Position numbers and translations under genes: made by a program. DNA of 64,000 bases, taken from IMG/VR virus record IMGVR_UViG_3300009182_000039, positions 24,912 to 88,911 of that record. The stretch is one strand, 5' to 3'. Positions 56,669 to 64,000 of this stretch are shown one piece after another. The stretch comes from a virus. The first letter of the stretch is position 1; each line of letters begins with the position of its first letter. The notes under the pieces were generated by a model, which was given only the letters and a program-made list of their open reading frames with translations, searched no databases and was not told the DNA's origin.

Positions 56669-57595
56669 GTGGCCACAGCACCCGTAGTATCACAAAGAAA
56701 AGTCATTTATCTCAATAATAGAGATATCCTAAAGCAAATACACCTAAGCAAAAATACATATTGTACATACCTAGATCCCGTAAACGATCATCAATATGAC
56801 ATTATTTTGCCCACGGTAGAGAAGATTAATCAGCGCACAGTAGCAGAAGCTAGACGAAATCGCGCAGATCGTATTAAAAAAGAAACAGGTGTAGTTACTG
56901 ATCCTAAGAAGATTCCTAATACAGATTTAGTGTTTAGAATTACTTGTTGGGAACATATACCCATGGCTCCTAAAAAAATACCAAAATCTGCTACTACAAA
57001 AAAGAAAAAATTAGACGATATTTTTGAGCTTAATTTAATAGAAGAAGATCCAGTATTAGATCTTCCTATCCCAGAAGATGCAGATTCTGCCACAGCAAAA
57101 TATGTTAGACTTCCATTCCCGCCATTTTATCATTATCGATTAGATGATAAAAAACAACCGTTTCTCGTGGGTAAAAGTCATTGGATGGGCGATTTGAAAA
57201 AAGGCGAGTTCAGCAAGGATCACGGTAATATGACACGCACTCTTGCTAATATGTTTATTAAATTATGCGATAGATATGCTACCCGTAGTAACTGGCGCGG
57301 TTATACTTATAACGAAGAAATGCGTGGAGCGGCACTTGTACAATTAAGTCAAATTGGGTTACGGTTTGATGAAAGTAAATCACAGAATCCATTTGCTTAC
57401 TATACTGCCGCTATCACTAACTCGTTTACTCATGTACTAAATTCTGAAAAGAAAAATCAAAACATCCGTGACGATATGTTAGAAATGAACGGGCTTAACC
57501 CAAGTTGGACTAGACAAGCCGCTGGTAAAAAAGATCCAAATCTTAATTCAGTTGTTACCAATATTGACGTTTCTGAGTACAATACTGAAGAATAA
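56669..57595 (+). CDS. Late-transcription sigma factor gp55-like
   Basis: This 308-residue protein resembles T4 gp55. The diagnostic region is QNPFAYYTAAITNSFTHVLN near residue 239-258, preceded by MRGAALVQLSQIG, as in sigma region 2. The ATG at 56627 is inside the promoter, whereas the GTG at 56669 has CAGGAG 8 nt upstream, so I chose GTG (product starts MATAPVV). gp55 binds RNA polymerase core and reads TATAAATA late promoters, which fits the boxes throughout this window. The N-terminal 130 residues are much longer than in T4 (gp55 is 185 residues). Confidence 0.85.
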   Translation: MATAPVVSQRKVIYLNNRDILKQIHLSKNTYCTYLDPVNDHQYDIILPTVEKINQRTVAEARRNRADRIKKETGVVTDPKKIPNTDLVFRITCWEHIPMAPKKIPKSATTKKKKLDDIFELNLIEEDPVLDLPIPEDADSATAKYVRLPFPPFYHYRLDDKKQPFLVGKSHWMGDLKKGEFSKDHGNMTRTLANMFIKLCDRYATRSNWRGYTYNEEMRGAALVQLSQIGLRFDESKSQNPFAYYTAAITNSFTHVLNSEKKNQNIRDDMLEMNGLNPSWTRQAAGKKDPNLNSVVTNIDVSEYNTEE

Positions 57596-57604
57596 CCAGT
57601 TTAG

Positions 57605-57633
57605 TTGTAATCTACAATCTAGAAGTGTATAAT
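57605..57633 (+). promoter_or_regulatory. Sigma-70-like promoter before gp47-like gene
   Basis: TTGTAA (57605-57610), a 17-nt spacer and TATAAT (57628-57633). The ATG at 57641 is only 7 nt after the -10, so a transcript from here would be leaderless. AAGGAT is too close to the ATG to act as a normal ribosome site. Confidence 0.55.
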
Positions 57634-57640
57634 CAAGGAT

Positions 57641-58657
57641 ATGACAAATCTATTCCGTAAAGTAGCAGTTTGTACTGACCTCCACTGGGGATTAAAGTCC
57701 AATAGTCTAGTACATAATCGTGATTGCGCAGCATTTATTGATTGGTTTATTGCCAAAGCTAAAGAAGAAGGTTGCGAAACCGGTATGTTCTTAGGCGATT
57801 GGCACAATCATCGTGCTAGTATCAATTTACAAACATTACAATTTAGTGTTCAAGCATTAGAAAAACTATCAAAAGCATTTGATAAGTTTTATTTTATCCC
57901 AGGTAATCACGATTTATACTATCGTGATAAACGGGATATCCACGGTGCTGAGTGGGCCAAACATATCCCAAACATTATTATTGTTAACGATTGGTTCAAA
58001 GAAGGAGATGTTGTTATTGCTCCTTGGCTAGTAGGCGACGATCATAAAAAATTACAAAAAATGTCAGCCAAATATATGTTTGGGCATTTTGAATTGCCAC
58101 ATTTTAAAATGAATGCCATGGTGGAAATGCCCGATCACGGAGAAATTAGTATAGACAGTTTTGGTGGAGTTGAAAGTGTATATTCTGGGCATTTTCATTT
58201 GCGTCAACAAAAGAAAAATATTACATATATTGGAAATTGTTTCCCGCACAATTTTGCCGATGCTGGCGATAGTGATCGTGGCATGATGATTAAAGAATGG
58301 GGCAAAGAAGACCAGTACTTTGCTTGGCCTGGCCAGCCGTTGTACCGTGTTATGAAGTTAAGCGACGCCATCGACAACGGTGCTAATATATTTGTACCTA
58401 ATATGCATGTTCGTGTTGAATTAGACATTGATATTAGTTACGAAGAAGCTAACTTTATTAAAGAAACATTTATTAAAGATTATAATTTGCGTGAGATGGC
58501 GTTAATACCTAGTAAGAAGACTGATATTAACACTGATTTAGCTCCAGGAGATGTTAAGTTTGAATCTGTGGATCAAATTGTAACCGATCAGCTGACTAAT
58601 ATAGCATCAGAGTTTTATGACAACAAGTTATTACTAAAAATTTATCAAAATCTATGA
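57641..58657 (+). CDS. Recombination endonuclease subunit gp47-like (Mre11-type)
   Basis: This 338-residue protein is a calcineurin-type metallophosphoesterase: CTDLHWG near 11, GDWHNH near 49, GNHDLYY near 88 and GHFHLRQ near 185 carry the metal ligands. With gp46 it forms the Mre11-Rad50-type complex that resects ends for recombination-dependent replication. Length equals T4 gp47 (339). Its stop overlaps the gp46 start (ATGA). Confidence 0.95.
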   Translation: MTNLFRKVAVCTDLHWGLKSNSLVHNRDCAAFIDWFIAKAKEEGCETGMFLGDWHNHRASINLQTLQFSVQALEKLSKAFDKFYFIPGNHDLYYRDKRDIHGAEWAKHIPNIIIVNDWFKEGDVVIAPWLVGDDHKKLQKMSAKYMFGHFELPHFKMNAMVEMPDHGEISIDSFGGVESVYSGHFHLRQQKKNITYIGNCFPHNFADAGDSDRGMMIKEWGKEDQYFAWPGQPLYRVMKLSDAIDNGANIFVPNMHVRVELDIDISYEEANFIKETFIKDYNLREMALIPSKKTDINTDLAPGDVKFESVDQIVTDQLTNIASEFYDNKLLLKIYQNL

Positions 58658-60417
58658 TACAAATAAAAAATTTAAGTGTTAAAAATTTCATGAGTGTGGG
58701 TAATGCTACACAAGGAATTAACTTTGATCGACAAGACTTAACCTTAGTTCTAGGCGAAAATATGGATTTAGGTGGAGATGGTAGCAGAAATGGTACTGGT
58801 AAGACCACTATTATCAATGCGTTAAGCTATGCTATGTATGGCACAGCATTAAGCAATATCCGCAAAGATAACTTAGTTAATAAAACTAACGGTAAAAATA
58901 TGTTAGTATCGTTAGAGTTTACTGTTGGCAATCAAGACTATAAAATTGAACGAGGGCGTAAACCTAACTTCTTAAAATTTTATATTAATAATAAAGAAAC
59001 CGAAGCAGACGACAATGCCCAAGGCGATAGTCGCGAAACACAAGATGCTATTGAAAATATTTTAGGTATGAGTCACGATATGTTCAAGCATATCATGGCG
59101 TTGAACACTTATACCGAACCGTTTTTATCATTAAAATCTAATGATCAGCGTACTATTATCGAACAGCTACTTGGTATTACCATGCTATCTGAGCGGGCTG
59201 AAAAAATTAAAGAATTAAATCGCACTACCAAAGAAGATATCACTAAGGAAGAGTTTAGAATCCGTGCTGTACAGGATGCTAACAAGCGCATACAGGAACA
59301 AATTGAATCTTTAAAGCGCAGACAAGGATTATGGGTAACCAAACATGAAGAAGATATCAAAGAACTTGAGAAAGCACTATCGTCGCTCCAGAAAATTAAT
59401 ATTGAACAAGAGATACAGGCACACAAGGACCACAAAGCCTGGGATCAAAAAAGGAAGGATATCAACGATTTATCTAGTCAGATCAGTCGCACGAAAATGG
59501 ATGTTACACGGGAAGACAAAACGATTTCCAAGGTATCTAAAGAAATTGAGACTCTTGAAAAGCATGAATGTCACACATGCGGGCAGGCCTTCCACGACGG
59601 TAAGCACGAATCAGTTTTGGCGAGCAAACAGAAAGATTTGGCAACAGCTCGACAGAATTTCGACGAACATACACAGCTCTTATCAGAATTGGAGGCTGCC
59701 CATGAAGCCTTGGGCGTGTTAGGCAAGCCTCCCAAGATGTTCTATGACACCGAAGAGCAAGCAATACAACATCGCAGTACTATTGAAGGATTAGTAACAC
59801 AAATAACTGGTAAAAAAGCAGAAGTTGATCCTTATGATGACCAAATTGATGAAATGACTAATCAAGCATTAGAAGAAGTATCTTACGATGCGCTAAACGA
59901 TTTAACAAAATTACAGGAACATCAAGACTTTTTGCTTAAACTATTAACAAGTAAAGATAGTTTTATTCGTAAAAAGATTATTGAACAAAACTTATCCTAC
60001 TTAAATGCTCGATTAACACACTATTTAGATCGTATTGGTTTGCCACATACTGTTGTATTCCAAAATGACTTAACTGTTAGTATCGAAGAACTAGGCCGTG
60101 AGCTAGACTTTGATAATTTAAGTCGTGGCGAACGCAACAGACTTATATTAAGTATGGCATGGGCGTTCCGTGATGTATTTGAGTCACTTTACACACCAAT
60201 TAATGTATTGTTTATCGATGAAATGATCGATAACGGATTAGATACACAAGGTGTGGAGTCGGCACTAGCCTTATTGAAACAAATGTCGCGGGAACGACAC
60301 AAAAGTATTTGGTTAGTAAGTCACAGAGACGAGTTAGCAGGGCGAGTAGAAAACATTCTTAAAGTAGTTAAAGAAGGCGGATTTACTAGTTATAACACAG
60401 ATATTGAAACAGCATGA
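58654..60417 (+). CDS. Recombination endonuclease subunit gp46-like (Rad50-type)
   Basis: This 587-residue SMC/Rad50-type ATPase has a Walker A region RNGTGKTTI near 47-55. A coiled coil (about 180-420) is broken by the zinc hook CHTCGQAF near 304. The signature LSRGERN is near 488, Walker B VLFIDEM near 518, and H-loop VSHRDEL near 554. Length fits T4 gp46 (560). The coiled-coil part (about 59260-59760) is visibly richer in G and C than the flanks, suggesting mosaic exchange. Confidence 0.95.
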   Translation: MIQIKNLSVKNFMSVGNATQGINFDRQDLTLVLGENMDLGGDGSRNGTGKTTIINALSYAMYGTALSNIRKDNLVNKTNGKNMLVSLEFTVGNQDYKIERGRKPNFLKFYINNKETEADDNAQGDSRETQDAIENILGMSHDMFKHIMALNTYTEPFLSLKSNDQRTIIEQLLGITMLSERAEKIKELNRTTKEDITKEEFRIRAVQDANKRIQEQIESLKRRQGLWVTKHEEDIKELEKALSSLQKINIEQEIQAHKDHKAWDQKRKDINDLSSQISRTKMDVTREDKTISKVSKEIETLEKHECHTCGQAFHDGKHESVLASKQKDLATARQNFDEHTQLLSELEAAHEALGVLGKPPKMFYDTEEQAIQHRSTIEGLVTQITGKKAEVDPYDDQIDEMTNQALEEVSYDALNDLTKLQEHQDFLLKLLTSKDSFIRKKIIEQNLSYLNARLTHYLDRIGLPHTVVFQNDLTVSIEELGRELDFDNLSRGERNRLILSMAWAFRDVFESLYTPINVLFIDEMIDNGLDTQGVESALALLKQMSRERHKSIWLVSHRDELAGRVENILKVVKEGGFTSYNTDIETA

Positions 60418-60460
60418 TGAAATTTTTAAGTACCACAATATCAGCGATAACTATTAGTCC

Positions 60461-60889
60461 ATGTCTTGGCTTTATGAAAATCAAACTATCGAAGTATTAC
60501 CAGAAGACTGTATTGGGTTCGTTTACTTAATTACAAATACACTTTCTGGCCGGAAATATGTAGGAAAAAAATTAGCAAAATTTAGTAAAACAACATATAA
60601 AGTAGTAAAACTTAAAAACGGTAAAAAGAAACGCAAGAAAATCAAAAGTAAAATAGATTCAGACTGGCAACAATATTATGGCAGCAATATAGAGTTAAAC
60701 AAAGACATCAAACAACTAGGCAGCGAAAATTTTACAAGAGAAATATTATACTACTGTAGGTCCAAGGCTGAATGTAGTTATATTGAAGCTCGTGAGCAAT
60801 TTAATAGAAAAGTACTAGAAACTAAAGACTATTATAACGGACATATACAAGTTCGTGTACATGGTAGTCATATAATCAACAAAATTTAA
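60461..60889 (+). CDS. GIY-YIG endonuclease-like protein
   Basis: This 142-residue protein has GFVYLITNTLSGRKYVGKK (19-37), the GIY-YIG core in its FVY ... YVG form. A lysine-rich stretch follows, then YYGSNIELNKDI and a catalytic-type Glu in ARE. It is a small single-domain nuclease of the kind common in T4-like phages (Seg-like or intron-type). It follows gp46 by 43 nt and is followed by the unusual noncoding block at 60890. Whether it is a homing enzyme for that block is open. Confidence 0.85.
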   Translation: MSWLYENQTIEVLPEDCIGFVYLITNTLSGRKYVGKKLAKFSKTTYKVVKLKNGKKKRKKIKSKIDSDWQQYYGSNIELNKDIKQLGSENFTREILYYCRSKAECSYIEAREQFNRKVLETKDYYNGHIQVRVHGSHIINKI

Positions 60890-61313
60890 TCATCATTGTA
60901 AGGCATCATTAAGACAATGTTTGGTCGAGGTAGCTCGACTCGCAAGGAGGAACGGTGAGATACCCGGTCTGGATGAGCTTGTGTGTCAAAGGCAAATGCT
61001 AACTTAAGGCATCAAATGGTTTGGGCAACGTGAAACAGATACGACCCATGCTTATAGGACTTGGATTTATTATTGGGTCACTAGGGTTCCGTTGATATGT
61101 GAAGCTAGAGTAAGGGGTACCGGTCAACCGCCTCTGCGTCGTAAGACAATCTCTTTATAATAAATGACTGTGCAACTCAGATGAAGTTTGTAACAATCAT
61201 GTTTGCCGTTTATACGGTGAATTGTGACCGATTAATCTAGATGAAGTATTCAAAAACAAAAATAAGACGAGCTGTTAAGCGAGTCTTAGATTAGCTACGC
61301 TAATCTTTCAATG
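60890..61313 (+). other. 424-nt block: candidate structured RNA and/or micro-ORF chain
   Basis: There is no gene of normal size. Perfect or near-perfect hairpins are seen at 60894-60919 (CATTGT/ACAATG), 60924-60939 (GTCGAG/CTCGAC), 61022-61048 (TGGG, CGT / ACG, CCCA), 61205-61218 and 61288-61306. The word GACCCA (61043-61048) can pair with TGGG at 61022 or with TGGGTC at 61074, so two structures compete. The block is visibly GC-richer than its surroundings. It also holds micro-ORFs, the best being GTG at 60955 (15 codons) behind AAGGAGG. I do not recognise a known RNA class (not tRNA, tmRNA, RNase P or group I/II intron by signature). Confidence 0.4.
61288..61306 (+). terminator. Hairpin at the end of the 60.9-61.3 kb block
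   Basis: AGATTAGC and GCTAATCT pair perfectly around TAC; the following run is only TTTCA, so it is a weak intrinsic terminator for rightward transcripts. It lies just before the convergent gp51-like gene ends at 61314. Confidence 0.55.
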
Positions 61314-61526
61314 TTAGAAGAACGGCATGCCCGACTTCTTAGTTGTTTCCATATTGTCTTTAATAATTTGTCCAATAAGTCTTCGTTCTGAAATACTTAA
61401 ATGTAATGCTTGGTCGTAGAGTAATCCACCACGCATATACCAAGACATTCGTAACGCCTCTGCTCTAATCTCGTTTATTTCTTCATCCATGCCGTCAACA
61501 TATTTGGCGACACCGTCAGAGTCCAA
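61314..61526 (-). CDS. Baseplate hub assembly protein gp51-like (small)
   Basis: This 70-residue protein carries MSWYMRGGLLYDQALHLSIS and ends with ETTKKSGMPFF, a C-terminus I associate with short gp51-type proteins of marine T4-like phages; T4 gp51 itself is much longer. The frame starts at a TTG (61526) 2 nt after the gp26 stop; the first ATG is at 61490. Coupled translation from gp26 makes TTG possible. Confidence 0.6.
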   Translation of the reverse strand: MDSDGVAKYVDGMDEEINEIRAEALRMSWYMRGGLLYDQALHLSISERRLIGQIIKDNMETTKKSGMPFF

Positions 61527-61528
61527 GG

Positions 61529-62368
61529 TTAGGAGGCGGGCCCGAAAAAACTTGTCATATCCAATGTAATATTTTGTTTATATTCATTTTCACATTGCCC
61601 ACATTTGATATTAACAGGCTGCATTTCTGCTTGAGTTTTGTGCCCAATTACATATTCTTGAATACGATTAAACAGTCCACGGTCGCAGTTTTTCATAAAT
61701 TCAGAAATATACTCAGGTTCACTTACCATAGCTTGTGGAGTCTTAATTGTAAGTATACTTTGCGACAACGCCATAACTGTCATTTCAGTCATCTTTTTAA
61801 GGGCTTGTGACATAGCAGCAATTTGCTGTGTGTCTACATTACCGTCAGTTGGTATAGACTGAAAAATTCGTTGTTCATCAAATTGTATTTTATTATTATC
61901 TGACAAATTTTTATAAGTCATTGGTTTAAAATAAATTTCAATATCACCTTGTTTAATAGCTTCGCTGTAATCAGGAGATTTAATTTTATCAATAACTGAA
62001 CGCAAATCAACAGCATAATCATCGGTGGTATTACATTTTGGACATTGGGTAGCAAACTCCATGTCGTGTCCGTAACTGGCAATGCGAATAGCTACTAAAA
62101 TAGTATCAATATCGATAGAAGGGATAGCCCACGCATCTTTGATGTTTGGTACACAACTTTGAATAACATTGATAACAGCTTGTCCACTGAACAATGCATC
62201 TGGTGTGCGATAAGTGATTTCATCGATGGCAGTCATGGGTAAAACCGGCAATTCCCCATTTTGGGGCATTTCCAATGCGCCAGGTGGGTAATAATTACCT
62301 TGGCTAGGCAATTTAATATAAATTGCCGGTTGTCTAAAATATTGGCTTAACGGGTTGTTCGAAATCAT
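61529..62368 (-). CDS. Baseplate hub protein gp26-like
   Basis: This 279-residue protein matches gp26-type hub proteins of T4-like phages: IYIKLPSQGNYYPPG near 17-31, EITYRTPDALFSGQAV, and two Cys pairs (CPKC near 110 and CGQC near 256) that could bind zinc. It is coupled to gp51-like. An AAGGAAAAA ribosome site precedes the ATG. It is divergent from the tape-measure-like gene. Confidence 0.82.
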   Translation of the reverse strand: MISNNPLSQYFRQPAIYIKLPSQGNYYPPGALEMPQNGELPVLPMTAIDEITYRTPDALFSGQAVINVIQSCVPNIKDAWAIPSIDIDTILVAIRIASYGHDMEFATQCPKCNTTDDYAVDLRSVIDKIKSPDYSEAIKQGDIEIYFKPMTYKNLSDNNKIQFDEQRIFQSIPTDGNVDTQQIAAMSQALKKMTEMTVMALSQSILTIKTPQAMVSEPEYISEFMKNCDRGLFNRIQEYVIGHKTQAEMQPVNIKCGQCENEYKQNITLDMTSFFGPAS

Positions 62369-62381
62369 GTATTTTTCCTTG

Positions 62382-62389
62382 TATAAATA
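62382..62389 (+). promoter_or_regulatory. T4-type late promoter box, leaderless spacing
   Basis: Exact TATAAATA ending 6 nt before the ATG at 62396. No Shine-Dalgarno sequence is present. The box lies between divergent gp26-like and tape-measure-like genes. Confidence 0.65.
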
Positions 62390-62395
62390 TTAATT

Positions 62396-64000
62396 ATGGC
62401 AGATCAACTCGACCCAAAAGATATTCAAGACATTGTCGACACTTATACTGAGCACTTAGCCCAAGGTATTCCAATTTCTGAAGAACTTGCTCAAAAAATG
62501 AAAGATGCTTCTACGGGCATCAAAGATTATACTAAAAATTTAAAAGCCAGCAAAGAAGCTTTGATGGGCAGTTTGAAATCCCTTGGTATGTCCATGGTCA
62601 ATGGCGAATCTGGGGCCGCAGTTTACAACAATGCTATTAATGCTGGTGCTAAAACTTTTAGTAGTTGGGCAAAGAAAATTCCTATTGTTGGTAATGCTCT
62701 AGGTAAGGTAGCAGAAGCAGCAGCCACTTATGAAAATGCTGTTGCTGAACAAGCAGATGCATTATTTAAAAGTTATCAAGACATAAGTCGTTCTGGTATT
62801 GCTACCGGAATGCAAGATGCGTTTAAAAATTTACAAGACGCTGGATATACAATGAAAGAAATTGGCCAATACGGTCAATTAATGAAAGAAAATTCTGCAG
62901 TACTTGCGACCATGGGTGGCACCACTGCTCAAGGAGCAGCAGAGTTTGCTAAAGTATCAAAAAACATTAAAAATTCTCAATTAGAAACACAGTTCATGCG
63001 TATGGGTATGACTGTTAATGATATCAACAGTGGTATAGCAAACTATGTAAAAATACAGCAATTAAGTGGGTCAACATTACAACAAAATGACAAACAAATT
63101 GCAGCCAGTGCCGCTGAATATATTTTAGAACAAGATAAAGTAACTAAAGTAACAGGCCTTACAGCTGATCAACAAAATAAAATTTATGAAGGCGCTCTAG
63201 CTCAGGAACAATTTGCGGCTAAAACATTTCAATTACAGCAAGCGGCGGCAGCAGGTGACGAACAAGCAAAAGCTGAACTATCAAGAAATAGACAGTTAGT
63301 TGAATTTGCCATGGCCAAAGGCGGGCCCGAAGCAGCTAAACAAGCTCAGCTATACATAGCTGGAGCTGTCAATACAAAAGGTTATCAACAATTCCAAAGA
63401 AGTTTTGCTCAAACTGCCGACTACATAGATAAAGGCGGCACCGATGTAGGTAAAGCACAAAATTTATTAGTTAATGATGCTAAAGTGTTAGTCAAAGATC
63501 AAGCAAGATTAGGTCAATTTGGAGCATTCAATACCACATACACTCCAATACAAGAAGCAGGAAAATTAGCGGCAGCTTCGGTAAAAGATTATGCCGTAGC
63601 TAATAAAGATGCCGCTGAGCAACAGCAAAAACAAATAAAAGCTACCGACGAAGCTACTGGCGCCATGGTTGATACGACTATGGATCAACGGGACATAACT
63701 CAATCGGCTGATCATGTAATTAACAAAGGTGTCCCAGCAGTTACTAAAGGATTATCTGGATTATCTAGTGTCACACAACAATTAACCAGTGTGTTTGGAC
63801 AGTTAGCTGGCAAACAAGGACAAATTGGTGGAGGTACAACACTACTGAATAAAATTGGTATAGGCGGAGCAGCTGCTCCGTCCGCAGCAGGTGGAGCGGC
63901 AGCAGGTGGAGCGGCAGCAGGTGGAGCGGCAGCAGGCGGAGCGGCAGCAGGCGGAGCGGCAGCAGGCGGAGCGGCAGCAGGCGGAGCGGCAGCAGGCGGA
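62396..64000 (+). CDS. Tape-measure/tail structural protein (3' end outside window)
   Basis: An open frame of 535 codons with no stop before the window edge. The product starts MADQLDPKDIQDIVD. It is Ala-, Gln- and Lys-rich and strongly helical, with a hydrophobic segment near 80-110 (KIPIVGNALGKVAEAAATYEN), typical of tape-measure or baseplate-hub-assembly proteins. Beyond residue 498 it becomes a GGAAA repeat. Position next to gp26/gp51 fits a hub or tape-measure role (gp29-like by context only). Translation starts 6 nt after a perfect late box. Confidence 0.65.
   Translation, partial: MADQLDPKDIQDIVDTYTEHLAQGIPISEELAQKMKDASTGIKDYTKNLKASKEALMGSLKSLGMSMVNGESGAAVYNNAINAGAKTFSSWAKKIPIVGNALGKVAEAAATYENAVAEQADALFKSYQDISRSGIATGMQDAFKNLQDAGYTMKEIGQYGQLMKENSAVLATMGGTTAQGAAEFAKVSKNIKNSQLETQFMRMGMTVNDINSGIANYVKIQQLSGSTLQQNDKQIAASAAEYILEQDKVTKVTGLTADQQNKIYEGALAQEQFAAKTFQLQQAAAAGDEQAKAELSRNRQLVEFAMAKGGPEAAKQAQLYIAGAVNTKGYQQFQRSFAQTADYIDKGGTDVGKAQNLLVNDAKVLVKDQARLGQFGAFNTTYTPIQEAGKLAAASVKDYAVANKDAAEQQQKQIKATDEATGAMVDTTMDQRDITQSADHVINKGVPAVTKGLSGLSSVTQQLTSVFGQLAGKQGQIGGGTTLLNKIGIGGAAAPSAAGGAAAGGAAAGGAAAGGAAAGGAAAGGAAAGGAAAGG
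63890..64000 (+). repeat. 15-bp tandem repeat coding GGAAA
   Basis: Seven full copies plus 6 nt of a 15-bp unit (GG[T/C]GGAGCGGCAGCA) that encodes Gly-Gly-Ala-Ala-Ala, in frame with the tape-measure-like gene. The first three copies use GGT, the rest GGC. The array runs off the window, so copy number is unknown. It is far more GC-rich than the rest of the genome. Confidence 0.95.

Noticed and set aside
60890-61313. Group I or II intron, tmRNA, RNase P RNA or tRNA
   Set aside because: No P7/P3 core, domain V, tag-peptide frame or T-arm (GGTTCGAATCC) pattern was found on either strand.
1-64000. CRISPR array
   Set aside because: The only tandem repeat is the coding GGAAA array at the end; no spaced repeats of 24-40 bp were seen.

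Overview
The window is one continuous piece of a large, AT-rich, T4-like myovirus genome, probably metagenome-derived. The right part carries a recognisable T4-type core. This includes baseplate genes resembling gp53, gp5, gp25, gp6, gp26 and gp51, the late sigma factor gp55, and the recombination nuclease pair gp47/gp46. T4-type late promoter boxes (TATAAATA and close variants) recur upstream of genes throughout. No integrase, tRNA or CRISPR array was found. The host is not shown. Three periplasmic solute receptors (one DctP-type, two TctC/Bug-type) hint at a Gram-negative proteobacterium, possibly a betaproteobacterium, where the TctC family is expanded; this is inference.

Layout. (1) About 1-26.9 kb is an unusually dense metabolic region of about 30 genes on alternating strands. 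It encodes three solute-binding proteins, an amidohydrolase, three PP-loop ATP pyrophosphatase-like proteins, a PLP aminotransferase-like protein and six 2-oxoglutarate/Fe(II) oxygenase-like proteins. It also encodes five radical SAM proteins (two of them B12-type), a Rieske oxygenase, a fatty-acyl desaturase, two GNAT-like proteins, a sulfotransferase, a methyltransferase and three glycosyltransferase-like proteins. (2) 26.98-56.56 kb is a leftward virion-structure region: tail-fibre and tail proteins, a giant 4,919-residue protein, then baseplate genes. (3) 56.6-60.9 kb is rightward: gp55 behind a host-type sigma-70 promoter, gp47, gp46 and a GIY-YIG nuclease. (4) 60.89-61.31 kb has no gene of normal size and holds several inverted repeats and a chain of micro-ORFs. 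(5) 61.3-64 kb holds leftward gp26/gp51 and a rightward tape-measure-like gene that runs off the window, ending in a GGAAA repeat.

How it fits together. The metabolic genes carry the same late-promoter box as the virion genes, and gp55, the expected reader of that box, is in the window behind a sigma-70-type promoter. This suggests that the enzyme set is made late in infection with the virion. The leftward operon at 19.98-26.91 kb (glycosyltransferases, methyltransferase, sulfotransferase, radical SAM enzymes) looks like a glycan or surface-modification cassette. The role of the remaining enzymes is open.

Most notable observations. Eight late-type boxes sit only 4-7 nt before start codons that lack a Shine-Dalgarno sequence, implying leaderless late mRNAs. 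The giant tail protein contains seven FG-GAP-like repeats, as in a seven-bladed beta-propeller. Two radical SAM proteins carry the same cysteine-rich auxiliary domain at opposite ends.
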